Shown piece by piece: positions 15,247-22,068 of a stretch of DNA of 22,068 bases (the first letter of the stretch is position 1; every line of letters starts with the position of its first letter). Below the pieces are notes generated by a model. It was not told the DNA's origin. It made no database searches and saw only the letters and a program-made list of their open reading frames with translations. This stretch comes from Myxococcales bacterium (lineage in GTDB: Bacteria; UBA10199; 2-02-FULL-44-16; JAAZCA01), in the NCBI GenBank assembly GCA_012513515.1, contig JAAZCA010000032.1, positions 1 to 22,068 of the forward strand, given 5' to 3'. Made by a program: the position numbers and the translations under genes.

Positions 15247-15546
15247 TTGAAAGAAAAAAACATCATAGAGGACCTGAAAAGGGTGGCATCCCTGTCGCGC
15301 CTCGGATTTGACGAGAAGAACCTCTCAATTCTAATCGAAAAGGCCAGGAGCATGCTCGGCTACATAGAGCAGCTAAACGAACTCGACACTGAAGGAATTG
15401 AACCGACCTCACACGCAGTACAGATCGAGGCACGCCTGCGAGAAGACTCTGTAGAGAGCTTTGAAGAACATGATAAAATAATCGAGATCGCCCCGGAAAA
15501 AAGCGGGCACTTCGTGCAGGTCCCAAAGGTGATCGATGCTGAATAG
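15247..15546 (+). CDS. gatC: Asp-tRNA(Asn)/Glu-tRNA(Gln) amidotransferase subunit C
   Basis: This 99-residue protein matches GatC in length and pattern: IIEDLKRVASLSRLGFDEKNLSILIEKARSMLGYIEQLNELDTEGIEPTSHAV, then LREDSVESFE and a C-terminal SGHFVQVPKVID. The start is TTG at 15247, preceded by GGAG five bases upstream; no in-frame ATG gives a sensible length, since the open frame runs back into the divergent gene. GatC stabilises the GatA-GatB complex that converts mischarged Asp-tRNA-Asn or Glu-tRNA-Gln to the amide form. Its end overlaps the gatA start by 11 nt. Confidence 0.93.
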   Translation: MKEKNIIEDLKRVASLSRLGFDEKNLSILIEKARSMLGYIEQLNELDTEGIEPTSHAVQIEARLREDSVESFEEHDKIIEIAPEKSGHFVQVPKVIDAE

Positions 15547-17008
15547 TTCTGAAATAAGATTTTCCTCCCTCTCCGATCTCTCCGAAATGCTTTCGGGCGA
15601 AAAGGCATCATCTGAAGAGATAACGAAGGCATTTCTCAATCTGGCGGAGAAGGAGAATGAAAACATAGGGGCCTTTCTTACGATAGCGCCGGAGCAGGCG
15701 ATCGCCTCCGCCAGGGAATCTGACAAAAGGAGATCAAGAGGGGCGCCACTATCGCACTTCGATGGAATCCCAATAGCCCTCAAGGATGTATTCGTCACCA
15801 AAGGAATGCGCACCACATGCTCATCTAAAATGCTTGAAAATTACATTCCGCCCTACGATGGAACGGTGGTCGAAAAATTGAAAAATATGGGTTTTATCAT
15901 CTTCGGCAAGCTCTCGATGGATGAGTTTGCAATGGGGACATCGAATGAACATTCCGCATTTGGACCGGTAAAGAACCCCTGGGATCTAGCAAGAACGCCC
16001 GGAGGATCGAGTGGAGGCTCTGCGGCAGCGATAGCGGCCGGGCTCACCCCAGTCTCTCTGGGAACGGACACCGGCGGGTCAGTGCGCCTTCCGGCTGCCT
16101 ACTGCGGCATAGTGGGGCTAAAACCAACATACGGCAGGATCAGCCGATATGGAGTAGTTGCGTTCGCGAGCTCCCTCGATCAGGTGGGGCCGATGACCAG
16201 GAACGTATCGGACTGTGCAGCGATGCTCTCGGCGATAGCCGGATACGATCCGAAGGATTCAACCTCTATCCCCGGAGATCTCCCGAATTATCATTCTCTG
16301 CTAAGCGGAAAAATAGACGGCCTCAGGATAGGGATTCCATCTGAATTCTTTTCCGGTGGAATAGACGATGAAGTCAGATCTTCCATTGAAAACGCAATAA
16401 AGACCTGCGAAAAGCTCGGAGCAAAAACGGTTTCGATATCATTGCCCCATGCCAAGTATGCAGTCCCCTGTTATTATATCATTGCCACTGCCGAAGCCTC
16501 ATCGAACCTCGCCCGCTACGACGGAATACGCTACGGATTTAGCGCTAAGAGGAACTTAAGCCTCGACGATCTGATGAAGGCTAGCAGAACCGCAGGTTTC
16601 GGCCCCGAGGTCAGCCTTCGTATTATCGTCGGGACCTACGTACTTTCATCTGGATATTATGACGCGTATTATCTGAAGGCCCAAAAAGTTCGCACGCTCA
16701 TCAAAGAAGATTTTTTTGATGCCTTCAAAAAATGCGACCTGATCATGTCGCCGACATCGACCTCGTGCGCCTTCAAGCTCGGTGAAAGATCGGACGACCC
16801 TGTGCAGATGTACCTAAACGACATCTTCACAAGTCCTGTAAATCTCTCCGGCCTTCCAGGGATGTCAATACCATGCGGGTTCTCGCGTGAAGGGCTGCCG
16901 ATCGGACTTCAAATTATAGGAAGGCCGCTCGATGAAGGCCGTATGTTAAACGTTGCCTACGCATATGAACAGGCTACGGAGTGGAAAACGAGGAGGCCGC
17001 CAATATGA
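15536..17008 (+). CDS. gatA: Asp-tRNA(Asn)/Glu-tRNA(Gln) amidotransferase subunit A
   Basis: GatA is the amidase subunit that releases ammonia from glutamine. The 490 residues match the family. The Ser-cisSer-Lys triad is intact: K83 in GIPIALKDVFV, cis-Ser S158 in GGSSGGSAAAIAAG, and nucleophile S182 in GTDTGGSVRLPAAYCG. The C-terminal SPTSTSCAFKLGE and NLSGLPGMSIPCGF are also typical. The start ATG overlaps gatC and is preceded by AAAGGTGA inside it. The stop overlaps gatB as ATGA. Confidence 0.97.
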   Translation: MLNSSEIRFSSLSDLSEMLSGEKASSEEITKAFLNLAEKENENIGAFLTIAPEQAIASARESDKRRSRGAPLSHFDGIPIALKDVFVTKGMRTTCSSKMLENYIPPYDGTVVEKLKNMGFIIFGKLSMDEFAMGTSNEHSAFGPVKNPWDLARTPGGSSGGSAAAIAAGLTPVSLGTDTGGSVRLPAAYCGIVGLKPTYGRISRYGVVAFASSLDQVGPMTRNVSDCAAMLSAIAGYDPKDSTSIPGDLPNYHSLLSGKIDGLRIGIPSEFFSGGIDDEVRSSIENAIKTCEKLGAKTVSISLPHAKYAVPCYYIIATAEASSNLARYDGIRYGFSAKRNLSLDDLMKASRTAGFGPEVSLRIIVGTYVLSSGYYDAYYLKAQKVRTLIKEDFFDAFKKCDLIMSPTSTSCAFKLGERSDDPVQMYLNDIFTSPVNLSGLPGMSIPCGFSREGLPIGLQIIGRPLDEGRMLNVAYAYEQATEWKTRRPPI

Positions 17009-18432
17009 AATACGAAGCGGTAATAGGCCTCGAGGTACACGCTCAGCTCAAAACCAGAACAAAGATGTTCTGTTCCTGTTCAACATCTTTCGGCGACAGG
17101 CCAAACAGCAACATCTGCCCAGTTTGCACGGGCCAGCCAGGCACGCTCCCAGTGGTGAATAAAAACGCGATCGAAATGGCAATCAAAACGGGACTGGCTG
17201 TAGGATGCACTATCAACACAAAGAGCATCTTCGCCAGAAAGAATTATTTCTACCCAGACCTCCCAAAAGGATATCAAATATCGCAGCACGAATTCCCGCT
17301 TTGCACCATGGGGTATATGGATATCACGTATGAAAAATCAACGAAAAGAATAGGGATTACGAGAATTCATCTCGAAGAGGATACGGGCAAATTGATGCAC
17401 GACATGGGGAATCCAAATGAAAGCCATGTGGACTTCAACCGCTGCGGAGTTCCTCTCATAGAAATAGTCTCCGAACCCGACGTGCGCAATCCCAAAGAAG
17501 CTGGCGAATATTTAAGAACGCTTAGAAACGTACTCGTCTATCTCGATGTCTGCGAAGGCAACCTGCAGGAAGGGAACTTTCGATGCGATGCTAACGTATC
17601 GATAAGACCGATGGGGCAGGAGAAATTTGGCACGCGCAGTGAGATAAAAAATCTCAACTCCTTCAAAGCGGTTGAGCGTGCGATCGCCTATGAAATAGAG
17701 CGCCAGGTCAAACTTCTGGATTCAGAAGGAAAGATCGTTCAGGAAACGCGTCTTTGGAACGACGCTGCCGGAAAAACCGAAAGCCTTCGAAGCAAGGAGG
17801 AGGCTCACGACTACAGATATTTTCCGGACCCCGACCTTCTTCCTCTCAAGGTTTCTAATGAATGGATAGAGAAGGTAAGAAAGTCGATCCCGGAACTCGC
17901 ACTGGAAAGATCCGCTCGCTTCGTCAGCCAGTATTCTATACCACGCTACGATGCCGATGTTCTTACCGATGAAAAGTCGATAGCCGATTATTTCGAAGAT
18001 GTGGTTAAATCCGGAGCTCCGCCCAAGAAGGCATCCAATTGGGTCATGGGCGAAATTCTCCGGCAGCTCAATGAGGATGGATCTGAAATATCCGCATGCA
18101 AAATTTCACCCGCAGGCCTCGCACAGCTCATATCGCTGATAGAAAAAGGGGTTATATCCGGCACCATGGCAAAAGAGGTATTTGCCGAAATGTACCGAAG
18201 CGGAGAAAGTGCCGAAACAATTGTAAAAACTAAAGGGCTTACACAGATGAGCGACTCGTCGGAGATCGAAAAGATCGTCGACGATGTTATAGCAGCCAAC
18301 CAAGCGCAACACGCACAATATAAGGCTGGCAAAGAAACCATTTTTGGATTCTTCGTCGGTCAGGTAATGAAAGCGTCAAAGGGAAAAGCCAATCCCGCAG
18401 TCGTGAACGAACTTCTGAAAAAGAAACTGTGA
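17005..18432 (+). CDS. gatB: Asp-tRNA(Asn)/Glu-tRNA(Gln) amidotransferase subunit B
   Basis: GatB binds the mischarged tRNA and carries the kinase/transamidase activity. The start is ATG 17005 (MKYEAVIGLEVHAQLKT), overlapping the gatA stop as ATGA and preceded by GAGGAGG; an in-frame GTG at 16981 gives 8 extra residues and is less likely. The 475 residues fit. Signatures are GLEVHAQL, the zinc cysteines CSCSTSFGDRPNSNICPVC, TGQPGTLPVVN, HLEEDTGKLMHD, NRCGVPLIEIVSEPD, and the C-terminal YqeY-like helical domain ending GFFVGQVMKASKGKANPAVVNELL. Confidence 0.97.
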   Translation: MKYEAVIGLEVHAQLKTRTKMFCSCSTSFGDRPNSNICPVCTGQPGTLPVVNKNAIEMAIKTGLAVGCTINTKSIFARKNYFYPDLPKGYQISQHEFPLCTMGYMDITYEKSTKRIGITRIHLEEDTGKLMHDMGNPNESHVDFNRCGVPLIEIVSEPDVRNPKEAGEYLRTLRNVLVYLDVCEGNLQEGNFRCDANVSIRPMGQEKFGTRSEIKNLNSFKAVERAIAYEIERQVKLLDSEGKIVQETRLWNDAAGKTESLRSKEEAHDYRYFPDPDLLPLKVSNEWIEKVRKSIPELALERSARFVSQYSIPRYDADVLTDEKSIADYFEDVVKSGAPPKKASNWVMGEILRQLNEDGSEISACKISPAGLAQLISLIEKGVISGTMAKEVFAEMYRSGESAETIVKTKGLTQMSDSSEIEKIVDDVIAANQAQHAQYKAGKETIFGFFVGQVMKASKGKANPAVVNELLKKKL

Positions 18433-18444
18433 GGTGGTTAAAAG

Positions 18445-19485
18445 ATGGATATCATAAAGACAATAGAGTGGCAGGGAGACAGAGTTGTAATGCTAGACCA
18501 AAGGCGCCTTCCAAGAGAGGAAGTCTACAATACCTATGAGGACTATCTGGAGGTGGCGCACGCAATCAAGAGCATGGTTATTCGCGGCGCGCCGGCCATA
18601 GGCGTCGCAGCAGCGATGGGCATGGCTCTGGGATCGATGGGAATAGGAATCGACAACTTCGACGACTTTTTCAAGAAACTCTCCACGATAGGTGACAAGC
18701 TCGCCTCCACGCGCCCTACTGCTGTCAACCTCTTCTGGGCGATAGAACGAATGAAAAATGCGGCGCTGGCGAACAGGGAAAGAGAAATACCTGAGATCGT
18801 TGAGGCACTAAAGCTGGAGGCGCTTAAAATTTATTCCGAAGATATCGAAGCCAATCACATGATAGGCAGAAACGGGGAAAAATTGCTGTCGGATGGGATG
18901 AGCATTTTGACCCATTGCAACGCCGGAGCTCTAGCCACAGCAGGTTTTGGAACGGCGCTTGGCGTTATCTACACCGCCACCGACGCCGGAAAACGCATCC
19001 ACGTCTATGCCGATGAGACGCGCCCAAGGCTTCAGGGTGCGATGCTCACCGCGTGGGAGCTTCAAAAACACGGGATAGAAGTCACCGTAATATGCGATAC
19101 GATGATGGGCAGCCTGATGCGCGCAGGAAAAATCAACGCGTGCATCGTAGGGGCTGACAGGATCGCTAGAAACGGGGATGTCGCCAATAAGATCGGTACC
19201 TATCAGGTAGCCGTTTTGGCCAAGCACCATAAAATTCCTTTTTACGTCGCCGCACCGCTTTCAACCATCGACATGACGATAAAAAATGGCTACGACATCC
19301 CAATAGAAGAGCGCGACCCGCATGAAGTAACACATATAAATTCTACGCAGATAACGCCTGATTATGTCGAGATATGCAATCCTGCATTCGACGTAACTCC
19401 TGCAGATCTGGTAAGCGCTATCATCACAGAAAGGGGAATAATAAAGGCTCCCTTTGAAAGTTCACTTGAAAAGATATTCTCGTAA
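18445..19485 (+). CDS. mtnA: S-methyl-5-thioribose-1-phosphate isomerase
   Basis: MtnA converts methylthioribose 1-phosphate to methylthioribulose 1-phosphate in methionine salvage; the fold is that of eIF2B-alpha. The 346 residues fit. Motifs are VIRGAPAIGVAAAMG (47-61), the STRPTAVNLFWAIERM region, ILTHCNAGALATAGFGTALGVI with catalytic C158, ADETRPRLQGAMLTAWEL, and GADRIARNGDVANKIGTYQVA with D238. The start has GAGGTGG upstream and lies 12 nt behind gatB, so it is probably the last gene of the gatCAB operon. Methylthioadenosine is a by-product of polyamine synthesis, a possible indirect link to the deoxyhypusine-synthase-like gene. No terminator is evident after it. Confidence 0.95.
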   Translation: MDIIKTIEWQGDRVVMLDQRRLPREEVYNTYEDYLEVAHAIKSMVIRGAPAIGVAAAMGMALGSMGIGIDNFDDFFKKLSTIGDKLASTRPTAVNLFWAIERMKNAALANREREIPEIVEALKLEALKIYSEDIEANHMIGRNGEKLLSDGMSILTHCNAGALATAGFGTALGVIYTATDAGKRIHVYADETRPRLQGAMLTAWELQKHGIEVTVICDTMMGSLMRAGKINACIVGADRIARNGDVANKIGTYQVAVLAKHHKIPFYVAAPLSTIDMTIKNGYDIPIEERDPHEVTHINSTQITPDYVEICNPAFDVTPADLVSAIITERGIIKAPFESSLEKIFS

Positions 19486-19521
19486 TTGTCTTGAAAACAA
19501 CGAAATCACATTCAAAAATAT

Positions 19522-19553
19522 CTTCAATATAAACTAACTTCAATCTAAACTAG
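19522..19553. repeat. 16-nt tandem direct repeat
   Basis: CTTCAATATAAACTAA is followed at once by CTTCAATCTAAACTAG, two copies differing at two positions. The repeat lies about 230 nt upstream of the sigma-54-like promoter and just after mtnA. Confidence 0.6.
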
Positions 19554-19582
19554 CTGCGATTTGATCTGCCAGAGCACAGCCT

Positions 19583-19617
19583 TGCCAGTCAGCATTCACG
19601 AGTTACCGGTCACGACT
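19583..19617. repeat. degenerate heptanucleotide repeat tract 2
   Basis: Read in steps of seven: TGCCAGT, CAGCATT, CACGAGT, TACCGGT, CACGACT. The units match those of the tract at 13761-13802, which suggests one dispersed intergenic repeat family. Confidence 0.5.
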
Positions 19618-19754
19618 CCTACAACGAGCCTCTTTTGGCGACTTTTTGACATCTTCTCCCAAAGCGATACTCGCGCACAACTTTAGCGTTCCTCTCTAGA
19701 ATTAGCTTTTCTTTGAATAACACCTAATTACCCTTAAATTTTATCGGACCATGG

Positions 19755-19771
19755 CTGGCACGCCTCTTGCT
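19755..19771 (+). promoter_or_regulatory. putative sigma-54 (-24/-12) promoter
   Basis: CTGGCACGCCTCTTGCT matches the RpoN consensus almost perfectly, with GG (19757-19758) and GC (19769-19770) separated by 10 nt. The predicted start is near 19782, just before AGGAGAAGG and the ATG at 19797. A TATAAT (19772-19777) overlaps the downstream side but has no -35 partner, so sigma-70 use is the alternative. Confidence 0.7.
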
Positions 19772-19796
19772 TATAATCACGTTAGGAGAAGGCGAT

Positions 19797-20048
19797 ATGG
19801 CACACAGAGAGGCATTCCAGGAAATGGTCTTCAAGAGGGTGCTAGCGAGCTCCTCTGAGGAGTTCGATCACAGAAATTCGGCGGTTCTCTCATGCGGCGG
19901 AATATACATCCCTCATCGCGGTGACCCCAAGGTAAGGTTGATGAGCATACTCACCACCGCCAGAAAAGATGAACCGGTAAAACTCGTATCTCAGAGCAAA
20001 CCGCGAAACGCCCTTTTCGAAGTTCTTATGAAGGAGAATCTAAACTGA
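19797..20048 (+). CDS. small protein of unknown function behind a sigma-54-like promoter
   Basis: This 83-residue protein begins MAHREAFQEMVFKRVLASSSEEFDHRN. The start ATG 19797 is chosen for the AGGAGAAGG just upstream; the ten residues that the open frame adds before it would be translated from the promoter. It has one N-terminal amphipathic helix, a short SAVLSCGGIYIPH stretch with a single Cys, a basic middle and a C-terminal helix. There is no signal, membrane or known motif, and I do not recognise it. The gene is isolated, with its own promoter and terminators, so it is likely real and separately regulated. Confidence 0.72.
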   Translation: MAHREAFQEMVFKRVLASSSEEFDHRNSAVLSCGGIYIPHRGDPKVRLMSILTTARKDEPVKLVSQSKPRNALFEVLMKENLN

Positions 20049-20058
20049 CGCTCTAGGA

Positions 20059-20079
20059 AGAGCATAATGCTCTCCTTTT
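20059..20079 (+). terminator. hairpin after the small gene, possible terminator
   Basis: AGAGCAT and ATGCTCT pair perfectly around a single A, followed by CCTTTT. The tight loop and short T-run make it a weaker terminator than the hairpin directly downstream. Confidence 0.4.
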
Positions 20080-20084
20080 CCTTG

Positions 20085-20113
20085 AAAATGCCGGCTCACC
20101 GCCGGCATTTTTA
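20085..20113. terminator. strong bidirectional terminator between the small gene and uvrC
   Basis: AAAATGCCGGC and GCCGGCATTTT form an 11-bp perfect stem with a TCACC loop, with T-runs on the plus side and A-runs on the other. It serves both convergent genes. The uvrC stop codon (20111-20113) touches its edge. Confidence 0.88.
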
Positions 20114-21742
20114 TTTCCCGAAAGACTTCTTGTCGCGGCGGCGGCAATGCGCGGAAATGGCAAAACGATGCGCCTCATCGCGCACCTTCATGAGAAGGAG
20201 CAGCTCCTTCGACTTGGCCTTTATGTTGACCGGGTTCATCCTGCCCGGGATGAATATCTGGTCGGGTTCATCATCTTTTTTCCCTTTTGCGATAGCTGCC
20301 AATGGCAGAGATAATCCGAGCTCCTCAACTGCACGCATCGCGGTCGCAAGCTGACCCCGCCCTCCGTCAACGAGCAAAATATCCGGCATTTCTCGTTCGA
20401 CATTCTCTGCATATCTCCTTTTAATAACCTCGTACATCATCGCGTAGTCATCCGGCGTCGTGAGAGTTCGAATGTTAAAAATTCTATAATTTTTCTTATC
20501 CGGCTCACCATGAAGAAATGACACTATCGCACCAACCGCTTCGCGACCACCGGTATTGGATATATCGACGCATTCGATTTTCTGAATCGGCGAAATGAGC
20601 GCGAGTTTTTTTGAAAGCTTTTCAAAAACGGCGTCATCCTCTTTTCTCATGAGCTTGAATCGTAAAAACTCCCTGGCGTTTTCAAGAGCGAGCATCAGAA
20701 TTCTGTGTGCCGCCCCCTTTTTAGGGATTGAAATAGAAAATTTTTTGCCACTTCTATCAGATACGATCTTTTCCACCAGACTGCGGTCCGCTGGAGCCGA
20801 CTCCATAATGGCCTTGACAGGAATAAAGCTGCCTTCCACATATCGCTGAAGAAGAAAATCCCTCAGCACCTCCGGAGCGTCCTGAACGCCGCACTTTAAG
20901 TGGTAATTTCTCTGGCCGGAGATAGCTCCAGAACGCACCTCCATTACGGATATGATGCAGTCTGAGCCCTCCGACTCCATAGCGATGGCATCGTTATCGC
21001 TAGAACCGTGGCGGATGACATTTTGTCTTTCAAGCGCATCTGAGATCATCCCTATTGCATCGCGACAGCGTGCCGCCTCCTCGTAATCCATCTTCGCGGA
21101 GGCATCGGACATGCGTTTTTTCAGCATACCAACCAAATACTTTTTCTTGCCGGAAAGAAATGATGCGACATCGGATAGATGAAGAGCATATTCATCCTGT
21201 GAAATTTTTTTCACGCAGGGAGCACTGCACCTTCCTATATCGTGTTTGAGGCAGGCCCTGACCCTGTTTGCAAACTCCCTGTCGGTGCAAGACCTGATCT
21301 GGAAAAACCTCGTTATCTGCTCCACGGCCTCACGCGCCGCAGCTGCAGAGTCGTATGGACCGAAATATTTAGCCCCCTCCTTTTTTGGACGCCTGGTAAC
21401 AGAAATTCCAGGGAAAGGATGTTCCATCCCTATTCTGATGTAGAGGTGGCTCTTGTCATCCTTGAGTTCAATATTGTAGCGTGGCTTATGCTTTTTGATC
21501 AGCGTACTTTCGAGCAGCAGCGCCTCTTTTTCGGAATCCGTGACTATAAAATCTACAGATCGAGTCTTTGCGATCAGAAAATATATCTGAGGTCGGTCGT
21601 CGCCAGAGGAGCGGAAATAACTGCCTACCCTTTTTCGAAGATTTTTTGCTTTGCCTACGTATAAGATCTCACCGCGCAAACCCTTGAAAAGATACACGCC
21701 CGGACGCTGCGGAAAATTTTTGGTGCGCTCCTTGATATCCAT
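20111..21742 (-). CDS. uvrC: excinuclease ABC subunit C, lacking the C-terminal HhH region
   Basis: UvrC makes both incisions around DNA lesions in nucleotide excision repair with UvrA and UvrB. The N-terminal GIY-YIG nuclease is intact: GVY (15-17), YVG (28-30), the arginines after it, and E78 in EALLLEST. The cysteine cluster CLKHDIGRCSAPC and the UVR motif (KMDYEEAARCRDAI) follow. The RNase H-like second nuclease keeps CVDISNTGG, LLVDGGRGQ and RDEAHRFAIS. The protein stops 17 residues later at 543 aa, whereas typical UvrC continues for about 60 more residues with a double helix-hairpin-helix. The sequence after the stop is a terminator, so the domain is truly absent here. A TTGTCA/TAATCT promoter ends 6 nt before the ATG and no ribosome-binding site is seen. 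Confidence 0.95.
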   Translation of the reverse strand: MDIKERTKNFPQRPGVYLFKGLRGEILYVGKAKNLRKRVGSYFRSSGDDRPQIYFLIAKTRSVDFIVTDSEKEALLLESTLIKKHKPRYNIELKDDKSHLYIRIGMEHPFPGISVTRRPKKEGAKYFGPYDSAAAAREAVEQITRFFQIRSCTDREFANRVRACLKHDIGRCSAPCVKKISQDEYALHLSDVASFLSGKKKYLVGMLKKRMSDASAKMDYEEAARCRDAIGMISDALERQNVIRHGSSDNDAIAMESEGSDCIISVMEVRSGAISGQRNYHLKCGVQDAPEVLRDFLLQRYVEGSFIPVKAIMESAPADRSLVEKIVSDRSGKKFSISIPKKGAAHRILMLALENAREFLRFKLMRKEDDAVFEKLSKKLALISPIQKIECVDISNTGGREAVGAIVSFLHGEPDKKNYRIFNIRTLTTPDDYAMMYEVIKRRYAENVEREMPDILLVDGGRGQLATAMRAVEELGLSLPLAAIAKGKKDDEPDQIFIPGRMNPVNIKAKSKELLLLMKVRDEAHRFAISAHCRRRDKKSFGK

Positions 21743-21748
21743 GCGACG

Positions 21749-21776
21749 AGATTAATCCCACCATCGGCTTTGACAA
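21749..21776 (-). promoter_or_regulatory. putative uvrC promoter, predicted leaderless
   Basis: On the minus strand TTGTCA (21776-21771) and TAATCT (21754-21749) are spaced 16 nt. Exactly 6 nt separate the -10 box from the uvrC ATG, so the predicted start of transcription is the A of the start codon. Confidence 0.5.
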
Positions 21777-21813
21777 CAAAAATCCGCGGCCCCCCTGTGA
21801 GGAACCGCGGATT
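21776..21813 (-). terminator. terminator after the porin-like gene
   Basis: On the minus strand AATCCGCGG and CCGCGGATT form a 9-bp perfect stem with further weak pairing (TCCTC/GGGGG) inside the 15-nt loop, followed by a T-rich TTTGTT. It lies 21 nt after the barrel protein stop and just upstream of the uvrC promoter. Confidence 0.8.
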
Positions 21814-21833
21814 GAGCAATCAGGAAAGTCCCG

Positions 21834-22068
21834 TTAGAATGTAGCCGACAACATCAACACGACATCGTGCTGTGCGTTGTTTCTGGTATAGGTACCGAAG
21901 TTAGGATCGTTGGGATCAGAATCCTCGGCAAAAAATCTGTACATCCTGTAATTGAGCTGCAGCTTCATATTGTTTTCAAAAATATAGTAGTTAAGACCAC
22001 CTCCAAGCTCCCAGGAATCGTTTCCAGGACTCTGACGAAATGCCTGTGATGCCTGCGCAGCGATCTCA
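21834..22068 (-). CDS. outer-membrane beta-barrel porin-like protein, C-terminal part
   Basis: Only the last 77 residues are in the window; the gene runs in from the right edge. My translation ends ...WELGGGLNYYIFENNMKLQLNYRMYRFF... and ...NNAQHDVVLMLSATF. Alternating aromatic and polar residues form beta-strand pairs, and the terminal strand ends in Phe, the usual BAM-recognition signature. The last strands look like phosphate-selective porin (OprO/OprP-type) proteins, but too little is visible to be sure. The stop is TAA at 21836-21834. It implies an outer membrane. Confidence 0.8.
   Translation of the reverse strand, partial: EIAAQASQAFRQSPGNDSWELGGGLNYYIFENNMKLQLNYRMYRFFAEDSDPNDPNFGTYTRNNAQHDVVLMLSATF

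Larger units (their letters stand above)
19486..19796. other. 311-nt non-coding region with direct repeats, heptad tract and sigma-54-like promoter
   Basis: No gene is seen. It contains a 16-nt tandem repeat (19522-19553), a heptad-repeat tract (19583-19617), and the -24/-12 element (19755-19771) of the small downstream gene. The segment 19620-19750 shows only a TTTTGG/CCCAAA near-inverted repeat (about 19633-19665), which could be an activator site. Confidence 0.55.

Noticed and set aside
14899-15546. Long plus-strand frame covering gatC and part of pilD
   Set aside because: Only the part from TTG 15247 resembles GatC; the first part is antisense to prepilin peptidase.
1-22068. tRNA genes, CRISPR arrays, insertion sequences, phage genes
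   Set aside because: Looked for T-loop-like GGTTCGAATCC, regularly spaced repeats, transposase motifs and terminal repeats; none seen.

Overview
The window looks like ordinary chromosomal DNA of a Gram-negative, probably anaerobic or microaerophilic bacterium, most likely one of the deltaproteobacteria-like lineages; that placement is inferred from gene content and not proven. An outer-membrane beta-barrel C-terminus and a lipoprotein signal point to a diderm envelope. The NfnAB-type flavoprotein pair followed by a rubrerythrin-like protein points to anaerobic redox metabolism. The presence of GatCAB indicates tRNA-dependent amidation. There are no rRNA or tRNA genes, no CRISPR array and no insertion sequence that I can see.

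Layout, left to right. 1-1078 (minus): two adjacent paralogous P-loop kinase-like genes overlapping by ATGA; the second runs off the left edge. 1260-4045 (plus): nfnA, nfnB and a rubrerythrin-like protein. 4053-4574 (minus): a gene of unknown function behind a good sigma-54 (-24/-12) promoter with a 14-bp palindrome about 120 bp upstream. 4894-7976 (minus): hisS-aspS. 8066-9142 (plus): a lipoprotein with a possible divergent SleB-like domain. 9349-10326 (minus): a deoxyhypusine-synthase-family protein. 10509-13639 (minus): two TPR proteins and an ExeA/GspA-type AAA ATPase. 13933-14148 (minus): a small XRE-type regulator with a 10-bp inverted repeat in its leader. 14327-15133 (minus): prepilin peptidase. 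15247-19485 (plus): gatC-gatA-gatB-mtnA. 19797-20048 (plus): a small unknown protein behind a second sigma-54-like promoter, ending at paired hairpins. 20111-21742 (minus): uvrC lacking the usual C-terminal helix-hairpin-helix region. 21834-22068 (minus): the C-terminus of an outer-membrane porin-like barrel.

Working together: HisRS, AspRS and GatCAB form a translation-charging set. The prepilin peptidase, ExeA-like ATPase and TPR proteins suggest a type IV pilus, type II secretion or related envelope-assembly function, although no pilin is present. NfnAB plus rubrerythrin suggests NADPH/ferredoxin balancing linked to peroxide defence.

The most interesting material is regulatory. It comprises two sigma-54-like promoters in front of unrecognised genes, several genes whose -10 boxes sit so close to the start codon that the mRNA would be nearly leaderless, long perfect inverted repeats upstream of gatC and of the XRE gene, and two intergenic tracts of degenerate 7-nt repeats. 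I found no clear large undescribed multi-gene system. The best candidates for novelty are the sigma-54-driven orphan genes and the tandem kinase pair.
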